A DNA stretch of 35,320 nt from Pseudonocardiales bacterium (GTDB taxonomy: Bacteria; Actinomycetota; Actinomycetes; Mycobacteriales; QHCD01): the NCBI GenBank assembly GCA_003244255.1, contig QHCD01000028.1, forward strand, positions 1 through 35,320, read 5' to 3'. The translations under genes were made by a program, and so were the position numbers. Below are positions 23,673-31,754 of this stretch, piece after piece. Every line of letters starts with the position of its first letter. The first letter of the stretch is position 1. The notes beneath the pieces are model-generated. The model made no database searches. It saw nothing but the letters and a program-made list of their open reading frames with translations, and was not told the DNA's origin.

Positions 23673-24599
23673 CTAGTTATCCGCCCATCGGGGAGCTGTT
23701 CCGACCAGCTCGATCAGCCGCGCATTGTCGGCTGCGAAGTCCGCCTGGAGCCGACGTCGGGTCGAGGACTGCATCGCGTCGCTGGGTCGTGCATTGAGTT
23801 GACTGAAGTGGTCCGGCGCCCATTGGCGCAGACCAAGAAAGTCAAGCAGCCGGGCAAACTCTGCCTCGGGCGCCTCGAAGAACGTCTCGCTATACATCAC
23901 GTGGATGCGTTCCCGGCCCAAGAGGTCGATCGCCCGTTCCAGCTGGGGTGCGTAGCGGCTCCGCAGTCGGTACGCGTGATGCCGGTGGGTGAAGCTCTCG
24001 TATGTCATATCGGTGCGCATCCGGTCGTCCTCGTCGATGAGTCGTTCTTCCTCAAGATCGAGTGCTCGTTCGAACGTCGGCTCCCACTCGAAGCCGCGGC
24101 CGAACTCGTGCTTATATGCGGAGAACGACCGTTCGACCGGATCGCGGAGCATGGCAACCAGCTTGACATCCGGCAGATCGCGGGCGATGCGCTCGAGTGC
24201 GTAGGGATGGAAGAGGTAATAGGTGCAGGCTTCGAACGCGACCGCCGGACCGAACCGCCCGGAACGCCTGCCGGCCACCTGGGTCAGCGGGAAGTGGCCG
24301 CGATACCAGTCCGGGCCATTCGCGTAGTGCAGCGTGAAGTAGTCGGTCCCCTTGTTGACGGGGGGACGGTGCACCTGCGGATGTGCCGCGAGCGCGTGGA
24401 AGATCGACGTCGTCCCGCATCGCTGGCCGCCGACGACGAGGAAGCCCGGGAGTAGGCGCAGGCTTGCCGTCGCTGACCCGATCAAGACATACGCCTTGCG
24501 CAGTCCGGGATCGAGCGCCGGCGGTACGTACTCACGCAGTGCCATGGCCAGCTCCACGATCCGGGTGCGGCCCCGACCGCAGCGCTTCAACTTCGTCAC
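23673..24599 (-). CDS. PAPS-dependent sulfotransferase 2 (heparan-sulfate-type)
   Basis: A 308-residue sulfotransferase resembling the heparan/chondroitin sulfotransferase branch. The 5'-PSB loop is FLVVGGQRCGTTSIFHAL (53-70), TDYFTLHYANGPDWYRGHFP is the acceptor-cleft segment seen in GlcNAc/heparan enzymes, and the 3'-PB segment is VAMLRDPVERSFSAYKHE (148-165). The late motif is IHVMYSETFFEAPEAEFARL. The first 50 residues include a mildly hydrophobic helix but no clear signal peptide. It starts at GTG 24599, 27 bases after the third sulfotransferase, in a short gap with a 6-bp hairpin (24603-24619). Glycan sulfation is the obvious role given the locus; acceptor unknown. Confidence 0.9.
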   Translation of the reverse strand: MTKLKRCGRGRTRIVELAMALREYVPPALDPGLRKAYVLIGSATASLRLLPGFLVVGGQRCGTTSIFHALAAHPQVHRPPVNKGTDYFTLHYANGPDWYRGHFPLTQVAGRRSGRFGPAVAFEACTYYLFHPYALERIARDLPDVKLVAMLRDPVERSFSAYKHEFGRGFEWEPTFERALDLEEERLIDEDDRMRTDMTYESFTHRHHAYRLRSRYAPQLERAIDLLGRERIHVMYSETFFEAPEAEFARLLDFLGLRQWAPDHFSQLNARPSDAMQSSTRRRLQADFAADNARLIELVGTAPRWADN

Positions 24600-24626
24600 G
24601 TCCGACGCACGAGGCGTCGCGGCCGA

Positions 24627-25496
24627 TCATAGCCAGCCCCATCGCTCGCGCAGCGCCAGATCAAACGTTCGCTCGGCGCCCTCGACCTCGTGTTCCAGCT
24701 CCCGTCGGATGAAGTTCACATCGGCCTCCGACGGCGTTGGGCGATCGGTGCCCAACGGTCGATAAAGGGCACGTTGCACAACCGGCGCCCGCTTGACGCG
24801 GCCAACCAGATCAGCGCCGTCGAAGCGGCGGACGACGTCGGCCGCTCGGCGGCTCGTAGCCGCGAGCGGCAGCCATCGTGCCTTGCTAGCCACCAGCACC
24901 GGGGCGCGCAGCCGCTCCGGAAGCGGATATCTGCTGATCCCGAGCCAGTCGGTCGTGTGGTCGAGGAAGGACTGCGGATCGCGTCGCAGGTCGTCGAACT
25001 CGGCGATGTACAAGCGATCGCGATCGAAGACGTCGAGGTAGCGGCTCAGCAGCGTCGCGTAGCGCCCCTCACCGAGCACCTCGGGCACCGTCTCGAGGGT
25101 TTCGCGGAACGTGTGCCCGGCCAGGCCGTGCTTGGCCAGGTACAGGTGGGCCGAGAACGCGCGGGTCACGGGATCACGGAGCGTCACCATCAGCCGGACG
25201 TCTGGACCGAGGCTGTCGCGGATGCGGCGGGGAGCCGCGGGGTGGCTGAGGTAGTCGGGTGAGACCTCTCCGACGACCGCGTGCGCCGGTCCAGCACCGT
25301 CGAAATGTGCGCAGTACCAGGCGAGCCCGCGATCGTAGTATCGACTGAAGAAGTACAGGTCCTTTGCGCCGCTCAGGTACGCCTCACGGTGGCGCGACAG
25401 CACCTCGTGCAGCCACGTCGACCCGGCCTTCCCAGGTCCGATATGCAGGAAGTCGGGAAGCCGCCCGCGCGGCGGTGTCTGAGCCGACTCGGCCAC
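24627..25496 (-). CDS. PAPS-dependent sulfotransferase 3 (heparan-sulfate-type)
   Basis: A 289-residue sulfotransferase. Motifs: FLHIGPGKAGSTWLHEVL (16-33, 5'-PSB with catalytic-type Lys), KDLYFFSRYYDRGLAWYCAH (acceptor cleft; compare the KxxYF segment of heparan and NodH-like enzymes), GEVSPDYL, and LMVTLRDPVTRAFSAHLY (102-119, 3'-PB). The frame is open up to 25604, but that extension overlaps the preceding GT gene. I chose GTG 25496, which overlaps the GT2 stop by one base (TAGTG) and is preceded by GAGGGA. Second gene of the nine-gene operon. It is no more than distantly similar to the neighbouring two sulfotransferases, so this is not a recent duplication. Confidence 0.9.
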   Translation of the reverse strand: MAESAQTPPRGRLPDFLHIGPGKAGSTWLHEVLSRHREAYLSGAKDLYFFSRYYDRGLAWYCAHFDGAGPAHAVVGEVSPDYLSHPAAPRRIRDSLGPDVRLMVTLRDPVTRAFSAHLYLAKHGLAGHTFRETLETVPEVLGEGRYATLLSRYLDVFDRDRLYIAEFDDLRRDPQSFLDHTTDWLGISRYPLPERLRAPVLVASKARWLPLAATSRRAADVVRRFDGADLVGRVKRAPVVQRALYRPLGTDRPTPSEADVNFIRRELEHEVEGAERTFDLALRERWGWL

Positions 25497-26461
25497 TACG
25501 CCGTCCCTCGGCCCAGATGCCGGAGGCCGCGAGCGACAACGGAGGGATCGATCCGCGTCGCCGCCTGCATCAGCGTCAGGTACGCGTGCGCCGACAGCGG
25601 CCATCGAGCCAATGCGCGCAGCGCCAGGGTCATCCCCCCACGAGCATCGCCCGCTGCCGATCGGGCAAACCCGATCTGGGCGAGCATGCGAGCGTGACCG
25701 CGGCGCGACTCGTTGATCTCAGGGTGCTTGTCGAGCAGGTACGCGAGCCCGATAGCCGTGCGATCAGCTCGTCCCTTGTACCAGGACGGGACGTCCTTGC
25801 GGATGTCGGCGACCGGCTCGATGACCGCGCCGATCCGTCCCACCCGCGAGACACGCAGCACCCAGTCGTAGTCCTCGGCGTAACCGAACGGCAGATCCTC
25901 GTCGTACCGGCCGGCCTTCGCGAACGTGTCCCGGCGCATCATCAGGGTCGAGGAGTGCAACTCCTTGACCCTGCTGCGCAGCAGCATCGACCGGTCGAAC
26001 TGTGCAGCCCGCGCCGGCCACTCGGCGAGCCTACCGGGGAACCGGAGCCGGATGCCGCCGCCGACCATCAGCAACTCGGGGCGCTCGGTGAGCATTCGGA
26101 CCTGCAGCTCGGTCTTGTGCGGGTGCCAGGTGTCGTCGTCGTCGCAGGTAGCCACGAACGCGCCCGACGTGAGATCGATGCCCGTGTTACGAGCGCCGGC
26201 GAGGCCGGCAGAGTGCGTGTTGGTCGTCACGCTCACGTGCCGGTTCGCGGCCCCGAGTGCCGTCAGCCGCTCGACCGGCTCCTCCTGATCGTGGACGACG
26301 AGGCACTCGATGTCTCCGGGGTAGGTCTGGGCAACGACGGCCTCGACGGTCTCCTGAACCAGCTCCGGCCGGCCACGTGTCGCGACGATGGCCGAAACGA
26401 GCGGCCAGTCGTCGGAGGCGCCGGGCGACGCTGACCGATCCGACAAGGGTGCGGCGGACAT
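25496..26461 (-). CDS. Family-2 glycosyltransferase (GT-A fold), non-processive
   Basis: Adds one sugar to the growing repeat unit. The 321 residues show the GT2 N-terminus LVSAIVATRGRPELVQETVE (21-40), AGLAGARNTGIDLTSG, the metal site VATCDDDDTWHP (103-114), and PFGYAEDYDWVLRVSR (191-206) with the catalytic acid. There is no QxxRW motif and no membrane helix bundle, unlike the GT2 at 6058. I start at ATG 26461 because AGGAGA lies 7 bases upstream; the longer frame to 26668 has an Arg-rich, random-looking extension. It is the first gene of the - strand operon and faces a 288-base divergent promoter region. Confidence 0.9.
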   Translation of the reverse strand: MSAAPLSDRSASPGASDDWPLVSAIVATRGRPELVQETVEAVVAQTYPGDIECLVVHDQEEPVERLTALGAANRHVSVTTNTHSAGLAGARNTGIDLTSGAFVATCDDDDTWHPHKTELQVRMLTERPELLMVGGGIRLRFPGRLAEWPARAAQFDRSMLLRSRVKELHSSTLMMRRDTFAKAGRYDEDLPFGYAEDYDWVLRVSRVGRIGAVIEPVADIRKDVPSWYKGRADRTAIGLAYLLDKHPEINESRRGHARMLAQIGFARSAAGDARGGMTLALRALARWPLSAHAYLTLMQAATRIDPSVVARGLRHLGRGTA

Positions 26462-26749
26462 CAACGTCTCCTGGCCGATTGGATGTGGGATGCGGGAGTC
26501 ATCGGGTGCCCGGATTGCTGGTGAGCCGCGTCGAGTTCGACGTGATCGCACGATATCAACGCGATGATCACGCTCGCAGCACAATGCGCGAACCCACGCT
26601 GGGTGGCCGGGTCGGGAAGCGCTCTCGCAGGTGCGCGACCGATGGGCGGGAACTGGCCGCCCCCCCAAGGTCCGTCGTCTACAGTCAGAACGGGTGTGCC
26701 GGGGGCCAGCCCAAATCTGCCAACCATGTCGTCCCCGCCATGGGGATTG
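26462..26749. promoter_or_regulatory. Divergent promoter region with two inverted repeats
   Basis: This gap separates the nine-gene operon (-) from the GH26-like lipoprotein gene (+). It contains CGTCGA-GT-TCGACG at 26529-26542 and, sharing its last two bases, CGTGATC (26541-26547) with GATCACG (26566-26572) around an 18-base spacer centred on GATATC. The paired dyads are typical of transcription-factor sites. No credible ORF occupies the gap. Confidence 0.5.
26649..26672 (+). promoter_or_regulatory. Candidate ECF-sigma promoter
   Basis: GGAAC (26649-26653), 16 bases, GTC (26670-26672), about 78 bases before the lipoprotein start. It has the same layout and the same distance as the candidate before the GH26-like gene at 13624. 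The spacer is C-rich and the match short, so chance is possible. Confidence 0.3.
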
Positions 26750-27889
26750 ATGGTGAGATGGATGCGACGACGGACAGATCTGTCCAAGGCCGTGGTGATC
26801 GCGCTCGTCGGTGGACTCGGCAGCCTTGCCGCGTGCACCGGCTCCGCAGCTCGGGACTCGACGCCGGGTTCCACCTCGTCGGCCGGAACCGCATCAGCCG
26901 CAACGCCCAGCCCGTCCCGCACGCTGCCCGGCAGCTCCCGACGATGCACGCTCTCTGCAAAGCTCATCCCTAGCTGTGGGGTGCTGTGGGGCATCGTCGC
27001 GAGTCCGCACACGACGACGCGAATCAAGCAGGTGGAGAGCCGGGTGGGTCGTACCTTCAACTTGGTGTACCGCTTCCACGACGTCCAAGACACGATCCCG
27101 TCGGCGCTGGAGAAGCAGTCCGTCGCGGCCGGCAAGATCCTGCACCTGACGATCGACTCGCGTGATTACTCGAGCACGGACACCGCTGCGGTCAGCTGGA
27201 CCGACGTCGCCGCCGGCAACTATGACTCGTCGCTGACGGCCGAGGCCAAGGGCATCGCCTCGCTGCATGTGCCGGTCTTCGTCACGTTCGACCACGAGGC
27301 GAACCTGAGCCGGCGCCAGCAGTTGGGCAGCCCGGCCGACTTCGTCGCCGCGTGGCGCCACGTGCACAACCTGTTCGGCCAAGCTGGGGCGAGCAACGCC
27401 GTGTGGACCTGGGTGATGGCCGGCGCTGCCGACAACTTGGACCGGGCCGCAGCGCTATGGCCGGGCAACTCCTACGTCGACTGGATCGGCTGGGACGTCT
27501 ACAACGGCTCCGGCTGCTCCAGCAACCGAATCGACCCCTCGAAGTTCCGGACGTTCGCCGAGTCGATGGGCGTCTTCTTCTCCTGGCTCCAGCACACCGG
27601 TCCGACGGTGGGCATCGACATCCGGAAACCGCTGATGATCAGCGAGGCGGCATCGATCGTCTATCCGACGGCGCCGAACCTGACGGCGTCCTGGTACGCC
27701 GCAATCCCAAGCGTCCTGAAGGCGCATCCACAGGTCAAGGCCATCACGTTGTGGGACAACCAGGGCTCCACGTCGGGCTGCAACTACACCTTCGACTCAG
27801 TGCCGAGCGTCCTTTCCGCCGTCACGGCCGCCGGGCAGGAAGCACCGGTGGCCAATGCGATGCGGGTCGGCAATCGGCCCGATCGATGA
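26750..27889 (+). CDS. GH26-like secreted lipoprotein hydrolase
   Basis: A 379-residue lipoprotein. MVRWMRRRTDLSK is followed by a hydrophobic stretch ending GSLAACTGS, where C29 is the lipobox cysteine, then a Ser/Thr/Pro linker (30-65). The catalytic domain fits GH26: VPVFVTFDHEANLS holds the His-Glu pair (H182/E183), NAVWTWVMAG and YVDWIGWDVYNG are core strands, KPLMISEAAS gives E299 as nucleophile, and AITLWDNQG lies near the end. Expected to act on the outer membrane face or in the wall on beta-mannan-like or related polymer. I start at ATG 26750 because residues before it (frame open to 26564) are not signal-like. It stands divergent to the operon; its counterpart at 13624 lies past the operon's far end. 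Confidence 0.75.
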   Translation: MVRWMRRRTDLSKAVVIALVGGLGSLAACTGSAARDSTPGSTSSAGTASAATPSPSRTLPGSSRRCTLSAKLIPSCGVLWGIVASPHTTTRIKQVESRVGRTFNLVYRFHDVQDTIPSALEKQSVAAGKILHLTIDSRDYSSTDTAAVSWTDVAAGNYDSSLTAEAKGIASLHVPVFVTFDHEANLSRRQQLGSPADFVAAWRHVHNLFGQAGASNAVWTWVMAGAADNLDRAAALWPGNSYVDWIGWDVYNGSGCSSNRIDPSKFRTFAESMGVFFSWLQHTGPTVGIDIRKPLMISEAASIVYPTAPNLTASWYAAIPSVLKAHPQVKAITLWDNQGSTSGCNYTFDSVPSVLSAVTAAGQEAPVANAMRVGNRPDR

Positions 27890-28018
27890 GACTGCTACGT
27901 TGCGTACTCGATGGACGACGCTGCGTACGCGCATCGGGTACTTACGGCGGTATCGCGACCAGGGTCAAACCGGGATGTCAGACTGACCGATAGAGCCGCT
28001 TAGCTAGGGGTGTGTTTC

Positions 28019-30562
28019 GTGCGTCGACGCCTGATTTCACAGATCACCGTCCTGTCTACCATGATCGGTCTGTTCATCACCGCTCCTGGGTTGACATCGG
28101 TGGCGCAGGCGCACCAGGGCCCGGCTCCGGTGCCGTCGCCCGGGGCGATGCCGAGCGCCGTTCCGGCGAGCTTCACGCCGGCCGTGGACGACGGTGAGGT
28201 CAGGGCCATCGCCGAGATCGGTGGCACCATCGTGATCGGCGGCACGTTCACCAGCGTTGACGGCAGGAAGCACGATCGACTCGCCGCGTTCAACGAATCG
28301 ACCGGCGCGCTCGTGGCGGGATTCAACCCGGACGTCAACGGCCCGGTCTACGCCGTCATCCCCGGACCGTCCGCCGGCACGGCCTACGTCGCGGGCGACT
28401 TCAGCAGGGTCGGCAGCGTCGACGCGCAATTCCTGGCGCTGGTCAGCACCGACACCGGTGCGCTGCTCCCGTCGTTCCACCCGCCGACGTTCGACTTCGG
28501 CTACCTCAATGACATCGTGGTCGGCGGCTCCCGGCTGTATGCGGCCGGGACGTTCAGTACGGCCAACGGCGTCGCGCACCGGGGCCTGGTCGCCATGGAC
28601 AAGCTGACCGGCTCGTTGGATCCATTCATGGGCGTCGACCTCACCGGGCACCACAACACCGACCCGGGCGGTGCGCAGGGCGCGATCGGCGGCATCGCAC
28701 TCGACATCAACCCGGCCGCGTCGAAGCTCGTCGTCGTCGGGAACTTCAAGAACGCCGACGGACTGTTGCGAGACCAGCTCGCTCTGATTGACCTGACGGG
28801 GTCGACAGCGCGGGTCGAGCCGTCGTGGGCGACGACGGGCTACGCACCGACCTGCAAGAGCACCGCATACGACGCGACCGTGCGCGGCGTCTCGTTCTCT
28901 CCGGACGGGTCGTACTTCGTCGTTACGACGAGCGGAGCCGGCAACGGCAACGACCTGTGCGACACTGCGACCCGGTGGGCGACCAACGCGACGGGCAGCG
29001 ACATCTCGCCGACCTGGATCCAGGCGACCGGCCGGGACACAGTCTGGGGCGTCACTGTCACCGACACCGCGGTCTTCGTCGGTGGTCACAACCGGTGGGC
29101 CAACAACCCGCTCGGCTTGGACCGGGCACAACCCGGCGCCGTGCCGCGGCCCGGGCTGATGGCGCTCGATCCGCAGAGCGGCCGCCCGCTGGCCTGGAAT
29201 CCCGGCCGGCTGCCGCTCGGCGTGGCCGTGTTCGCGATCCTCGCGACCCGAAGCGGAATCTGGATCGGCTCGGACACCGTGTACATCGGCAGTCGAGACT
29301 ACCTCCGGCCGCGCATCGCGTTCTTCCCCTACAGCAGCGGATCGACGGTGGCGTCGACCCACACCGGGTCGCTGCCCGGAACGGTCGTGCGCGCCGGAAC
29401 CAAGGCCGCCGCGCCGACGAGGGTGCTGTACCGCGTGAACACAGGCGGGCCGGCGATCGCCTCTGCCGACAACGGCCCGGACTGGCAGGCCGACACAGCC
29501 GCGAGCCCGAGTCGTTACCGCACCGGCGGCGGCAGCAACGTCGCGAGTTTCACGGCGGTGCGCGCGGTGGATTCTCACGTACCTGCCGGCACCCCAAGCC
29601 TGCTCTACGACAGCGAGCGGTCCGACCCCGCGGGCAGCCCGGAGATGGAGTGGAAGTTCCCCGTGGCGCACGGAACAAGCGTGCAGGTCCGGCTCTATCT
29701 GTCCAGCCGGTGTAACTGCAATGCTGACCAGCGCGTCTTCAGCGTCACGGTCGACGGCGCGGCGATGCTGACCAACGAGGACCTGAGCAACGACGTCGGA
29801 AACCAGATCGGAACGCTGAAGAGCACGACGGTGACCGCCCCGTCGAGCGGGATCGTCGACATCAAGTTCGTGCACAACAAGCAGGACCCGAGGATCGATG
29901 GCATCGAGCTCGTCAACACCATGGGACCGACACCGACCACCGGCGGGTCGAACGCAGTGGCGACCATCGCCTTCAACGGCTCAACCGGCTCCAACGTGCG
30001 AACGACGAGCGGCGGCAGCGTCATCTGGAGTCAGGCGCGCGGGGCGTTGATGACCGGCAACACCGTCTTCTACGGATCGACTGACGGCTACCTGCACAAG
30101 GTGTCCTACAACGGCTCGACCTTCGGCACGCCGGTCAAGCTCGATCCGTACAACGACCCGGCGTGGGACGGCATCCGCACCGGTGACGGCGACACCACCT
30201 TCGACGGCTGGCACCCGGACTTCTACGACCTGCTGCCGAACGTGACCGCGATGTTCTACTACGCCGGACGCCTGTACTACACGTTGTACAACGACACGAG
30301 GCTGTACTCGTCGTGGTTCTCACCCGACAGTGGCATCGTCGATGAGATCAGCGTGACGACGCCGAGTACGGTCAGCTTCGCCGGTGCAGACGGTATGTTC
30401 GTTGCGTACGGATCGCTGTACTGGGCCACCCGCGCCGACGGGAACCTGCATAAGGTGAGTTTCGGATCCTCCGGTGTCACGGGGACGTCGTCGGTGGTCA
30501 GCGGGCCGTCGGTCGACGGTGTCAACTGGACCAATCGAGCGTTGTTCCTCGAGTCGAACTAG
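28019..30562 (+). CDS. Large exported propeller protein with malectin-like carbohydrate-binding domain
   Basis: 847 residues. The signal peptide runs MRRRLISQITVLST to about AQA-HQ (cleavage after 31). Residues 45-445 hold beta-propeller blades of the delta-60/DUF5122 kind (IGGTIVIGGTFTSVDG, GTAYVAGDFSRVG, SRLYAAGTFSTANG, KLVVVGNFKNADG, TAVFVGGHNRW). Residues about 455-635 look like a malectin/CBM57 domain (VLYRVNTGGPAI, GPDWQADTAASPSRYRTGG, VQVRLYLSSR, GIVDIKFVHNKQDPRIDGIEL). The last 200 residues form more propeller-type strands (GNTVFYGSTDGYLHKVSYNG). No wall anchor or C-terminal helix, so probably released or glycan-bound. GTG 28019 is chosen over GTG 28010 because AGGGG (28006-28010) overlaps the earlier codon. 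Likely binds the matrix polymer; function otherwise unknown. Confidence 0.7.
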   Translation: MRRRLISQITVLSTMIGLFITAPGLTSVAQAHQGPAPVPSPGAMPSAVPASFTPAVDDGEVRAIAEIGGTIVIGGTFTSVDGRKHDRLAAFNESTGALVAGFNPDVNGPVYAVIPGPSAGTAYVAGDFSRVGSVDAQFLALVSTDTGALLPSFHPPTFDFGYLNDIVVGGSRLYAAGTFSTANGVAHRGLVAMDKLTGSLDPFMGVDLTGHHNTDPGGAQGAIGGIALDINPAASKLVVVGNFKNADGLLRDQLALIDLTGSTARVEPSWATTGYAPTCKSTAYDATVRGVSFSPDGSYFVVTTSGAGNGNDLCDTATRWATNATGSDISPTWIQATGRDTVWGVTVTDTAVFVGGHNRWANNPLGLDRAQPGAVPRPGLMALDPQSGRPLAWNPGRLPLGVAVFAILATRSGIWIGSDTVYIGSRDYLRPRIAFFPYSSGSTVASTHTGSLPGTVVRAGTKAAAPTRVLYRVNTGGPAIASADNGPDWQADTAASPSRYRTGGGSNVASFTAVRAVDSHVPAGTPSLLYDSERSDPAGSPEMEWKFPVAHGTSVQVRLYLSSRCNCNADQRVFSVTVDGAAMLTNEDLSNDVGNQIGTLKSTTVTAPSSGIVDIKFVHNKQDPRIDGIELVNTMGPTPTTGGSNAVATIAFNGSTGSNVRTTSGGSVIWSQARGALMTGNTVFYGSTDGYLHKVSYNGSTFGTPVKLDPYNDPAWDGIRTGDGDTTFDGWHPDFYDLLPNVTAMFYYAGRLYYTLYNDTRLYSSWFSPDSGIVDEISVTTPSTVSFAGADGMFVAYGSLYWATRADGNLHKVSFGSSGVTGTSSVVSGPSVDGVNWTNRALFLESN

Positions 30563-30602
30563 TCGGCGAACCCGCCGGCGTACCTGCTGAACGGATGCAC
30601 GA

Positions 30603-31721
30603 GTGTTGAACGGGGAGCGTCGCCGTCGCCAGACGACGGGAGCATGCACCGGCCGGCTGCTACGCAGCGCCCGTCGGATCGTCGTCGCGGGCGCGGCCCT
30701 CACCATCGGTTCGGCGATGATGGGGCTGCTCGCCGGTACGCCGGCGTCGGCGGTCGCCGGAGCGAGCATGCGGCTGTTCCCCAGCGCGCGCTACATCGAC
30801 GTCAACCAGGACAAGCGACGCGACACCGGCGATCGCGTCGACATCACCTACAAGGTGCACAACGCAGGGACCGAGTCGCTGAGCCAAATCTCGGTGCGCG
30901 ACTCGGCAATCGGCGCTGTCATCTGTACCACGACTACGCTCATCCCGAAGGCCGACACCGCATGCCTGGCTCAGCACTACGTCAGCCTGGGCGACATGAA
31001 CCGTGGTGTGCTCACGAGTGCGGCGACGGCCACCGCTGAGTCCGCCGGCGGCGCTGTGACGGCCGCGGGGCGGCAGATCACTACCAACCTCGCTGGTCGT
31101 CCGACCCTCGTCGTCACGAGTGCCGTGTCGGTGACCGAGGACGGCGATAACAGCGGCGGCTTGAGCATCGGCGACAAGGTGGTCTTTACTTTCGTCATCG
31201 CCAACGAAGGCACGACCACGGCGTCGAGGGTGGCCGTCATCGACCCGCTGCTCAGTAGCGCTGGTATCCACGTCAGCTGTAACGGGACGAGCCTCGATCC
31301 TGGCGCGAAGCTGGCCTGCCGGTCCGCCGCGATGACCACAACGACCCAGCAGGCCCATGGTGGCAACCTGACCAGCGCCGCCCACGCGATCGGCGTCACT
31401 CCGTCCGGCGCCGCGATTCGCGGCCAGGGCAACACGCTGGTCAAGCGCCTGGGGCCGCGCCTCAACGCCTACCCGCATGCACCGAGCGCATCCTCGGGCG
31501 GGTCATCCGGCACCGCGCCGCCTGCGTCCACGGGGTCGGTGCCCGATTCGGTGACCTCGGGAGCGGGTTCCCGCGCGCCCGGCGATCCGGCCAGCGCGTC
31601 ATCAACCTGGTACAAGCGAAGTAGCGTGATCGCAGGCGCGGGCACGGTGAGCGTGCTGCTCGTCCTGGGCGCGAGCGTGTGGTGGCTGTGGTGGCGACGG
31701 CGGTTGCGCCACAACGGCTAG
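30603..31721 (+). CDS. Surface protein with DUF11-like repeats and C-terminal membrane anchor
   Basis: 372 residues, starting at GTG 30603, 40 bases after the propeller gene. The N-terminus is basic and then hydrophobic (RRIVVAGAALTIGSAMMGLL) with cleavage likely after ASA (about 50). Two immunoglobulin-like repeats of the DUF11/DUF7507 kind follow: KRRDTGDRVDITYKVHNAGT... and DNSGGLSIGDKVVFTFVIAN with the paired sequence IDPLLSSAGIHVSCNGTSL. A Ser/Gly/Pro linker (280-335) leads to a helix VIAGAGTVSVLLVLGASVWW and an Arg-rich tail. No LPxTG or LAxTG motif precedes that helix, so it is a type I membrane protein rather than a sortase substrate. Probably a structural cell-surface or matrix protein. 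It may be cotranscribed with its neighbours. Confidence 0.7.
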   Translation: MLNGERRRRQTTGACTGRLLRSARRIVVAGAALTIGSAMMGLLAGTPASAVAGASMRLFPSARYIDVNQDKRRDTGDRVDITYKVHNAGTESLSQISVRDSAIGAVICTTTTLIPKADTACLAQHYVSLGDMNRGVLTSAATATAESAGGAVTAAGRQITTNLAGRPTLVVTSAVSVTEDGDNSGGLSIGDKVVFTFVIANEGTTTASRVAVIDPLLSSAGIHVSCNGTSLDPGAKLACRSAAMTTTTQQAHGGNLTSAAHAIGVTPSGAAIRGQGNTLVKRLGPRLNAYPHAPSASSGGSSGTAPPASTGSVPDSVTSGAGSRAPGDPASASSTWYKRSSVIAGAGTVSVLLVLGASVWWLWWRRRLRHNG

Positions 31722-31754
31722 CACCGCACGCCGACCCCGGGCAGGATAGTAGCG

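Noticed and set aside
22173..24455. 760-codon plus-strand ORF opposite the sulfotransferases
   Set aside because: Low-complexity shadow of three recognisable genes on the other strand; no ribosome site or motif.
24603..24619. 6-bp hairpin CGACGC/GCGTCG between sulfotransferase genes 2 and 3 as a terminator
   Set aside because: Too short and without a T-run; the genes are otherwise tightly packed, so termination here is unlikely.
25497..25604. N-terminal extension of sulfotransferase 3
   Set aside because: Overlaps the end of the GT2 gene and lacks sulfotransferase homology; GTG 25496 couples to the GT2 stop.
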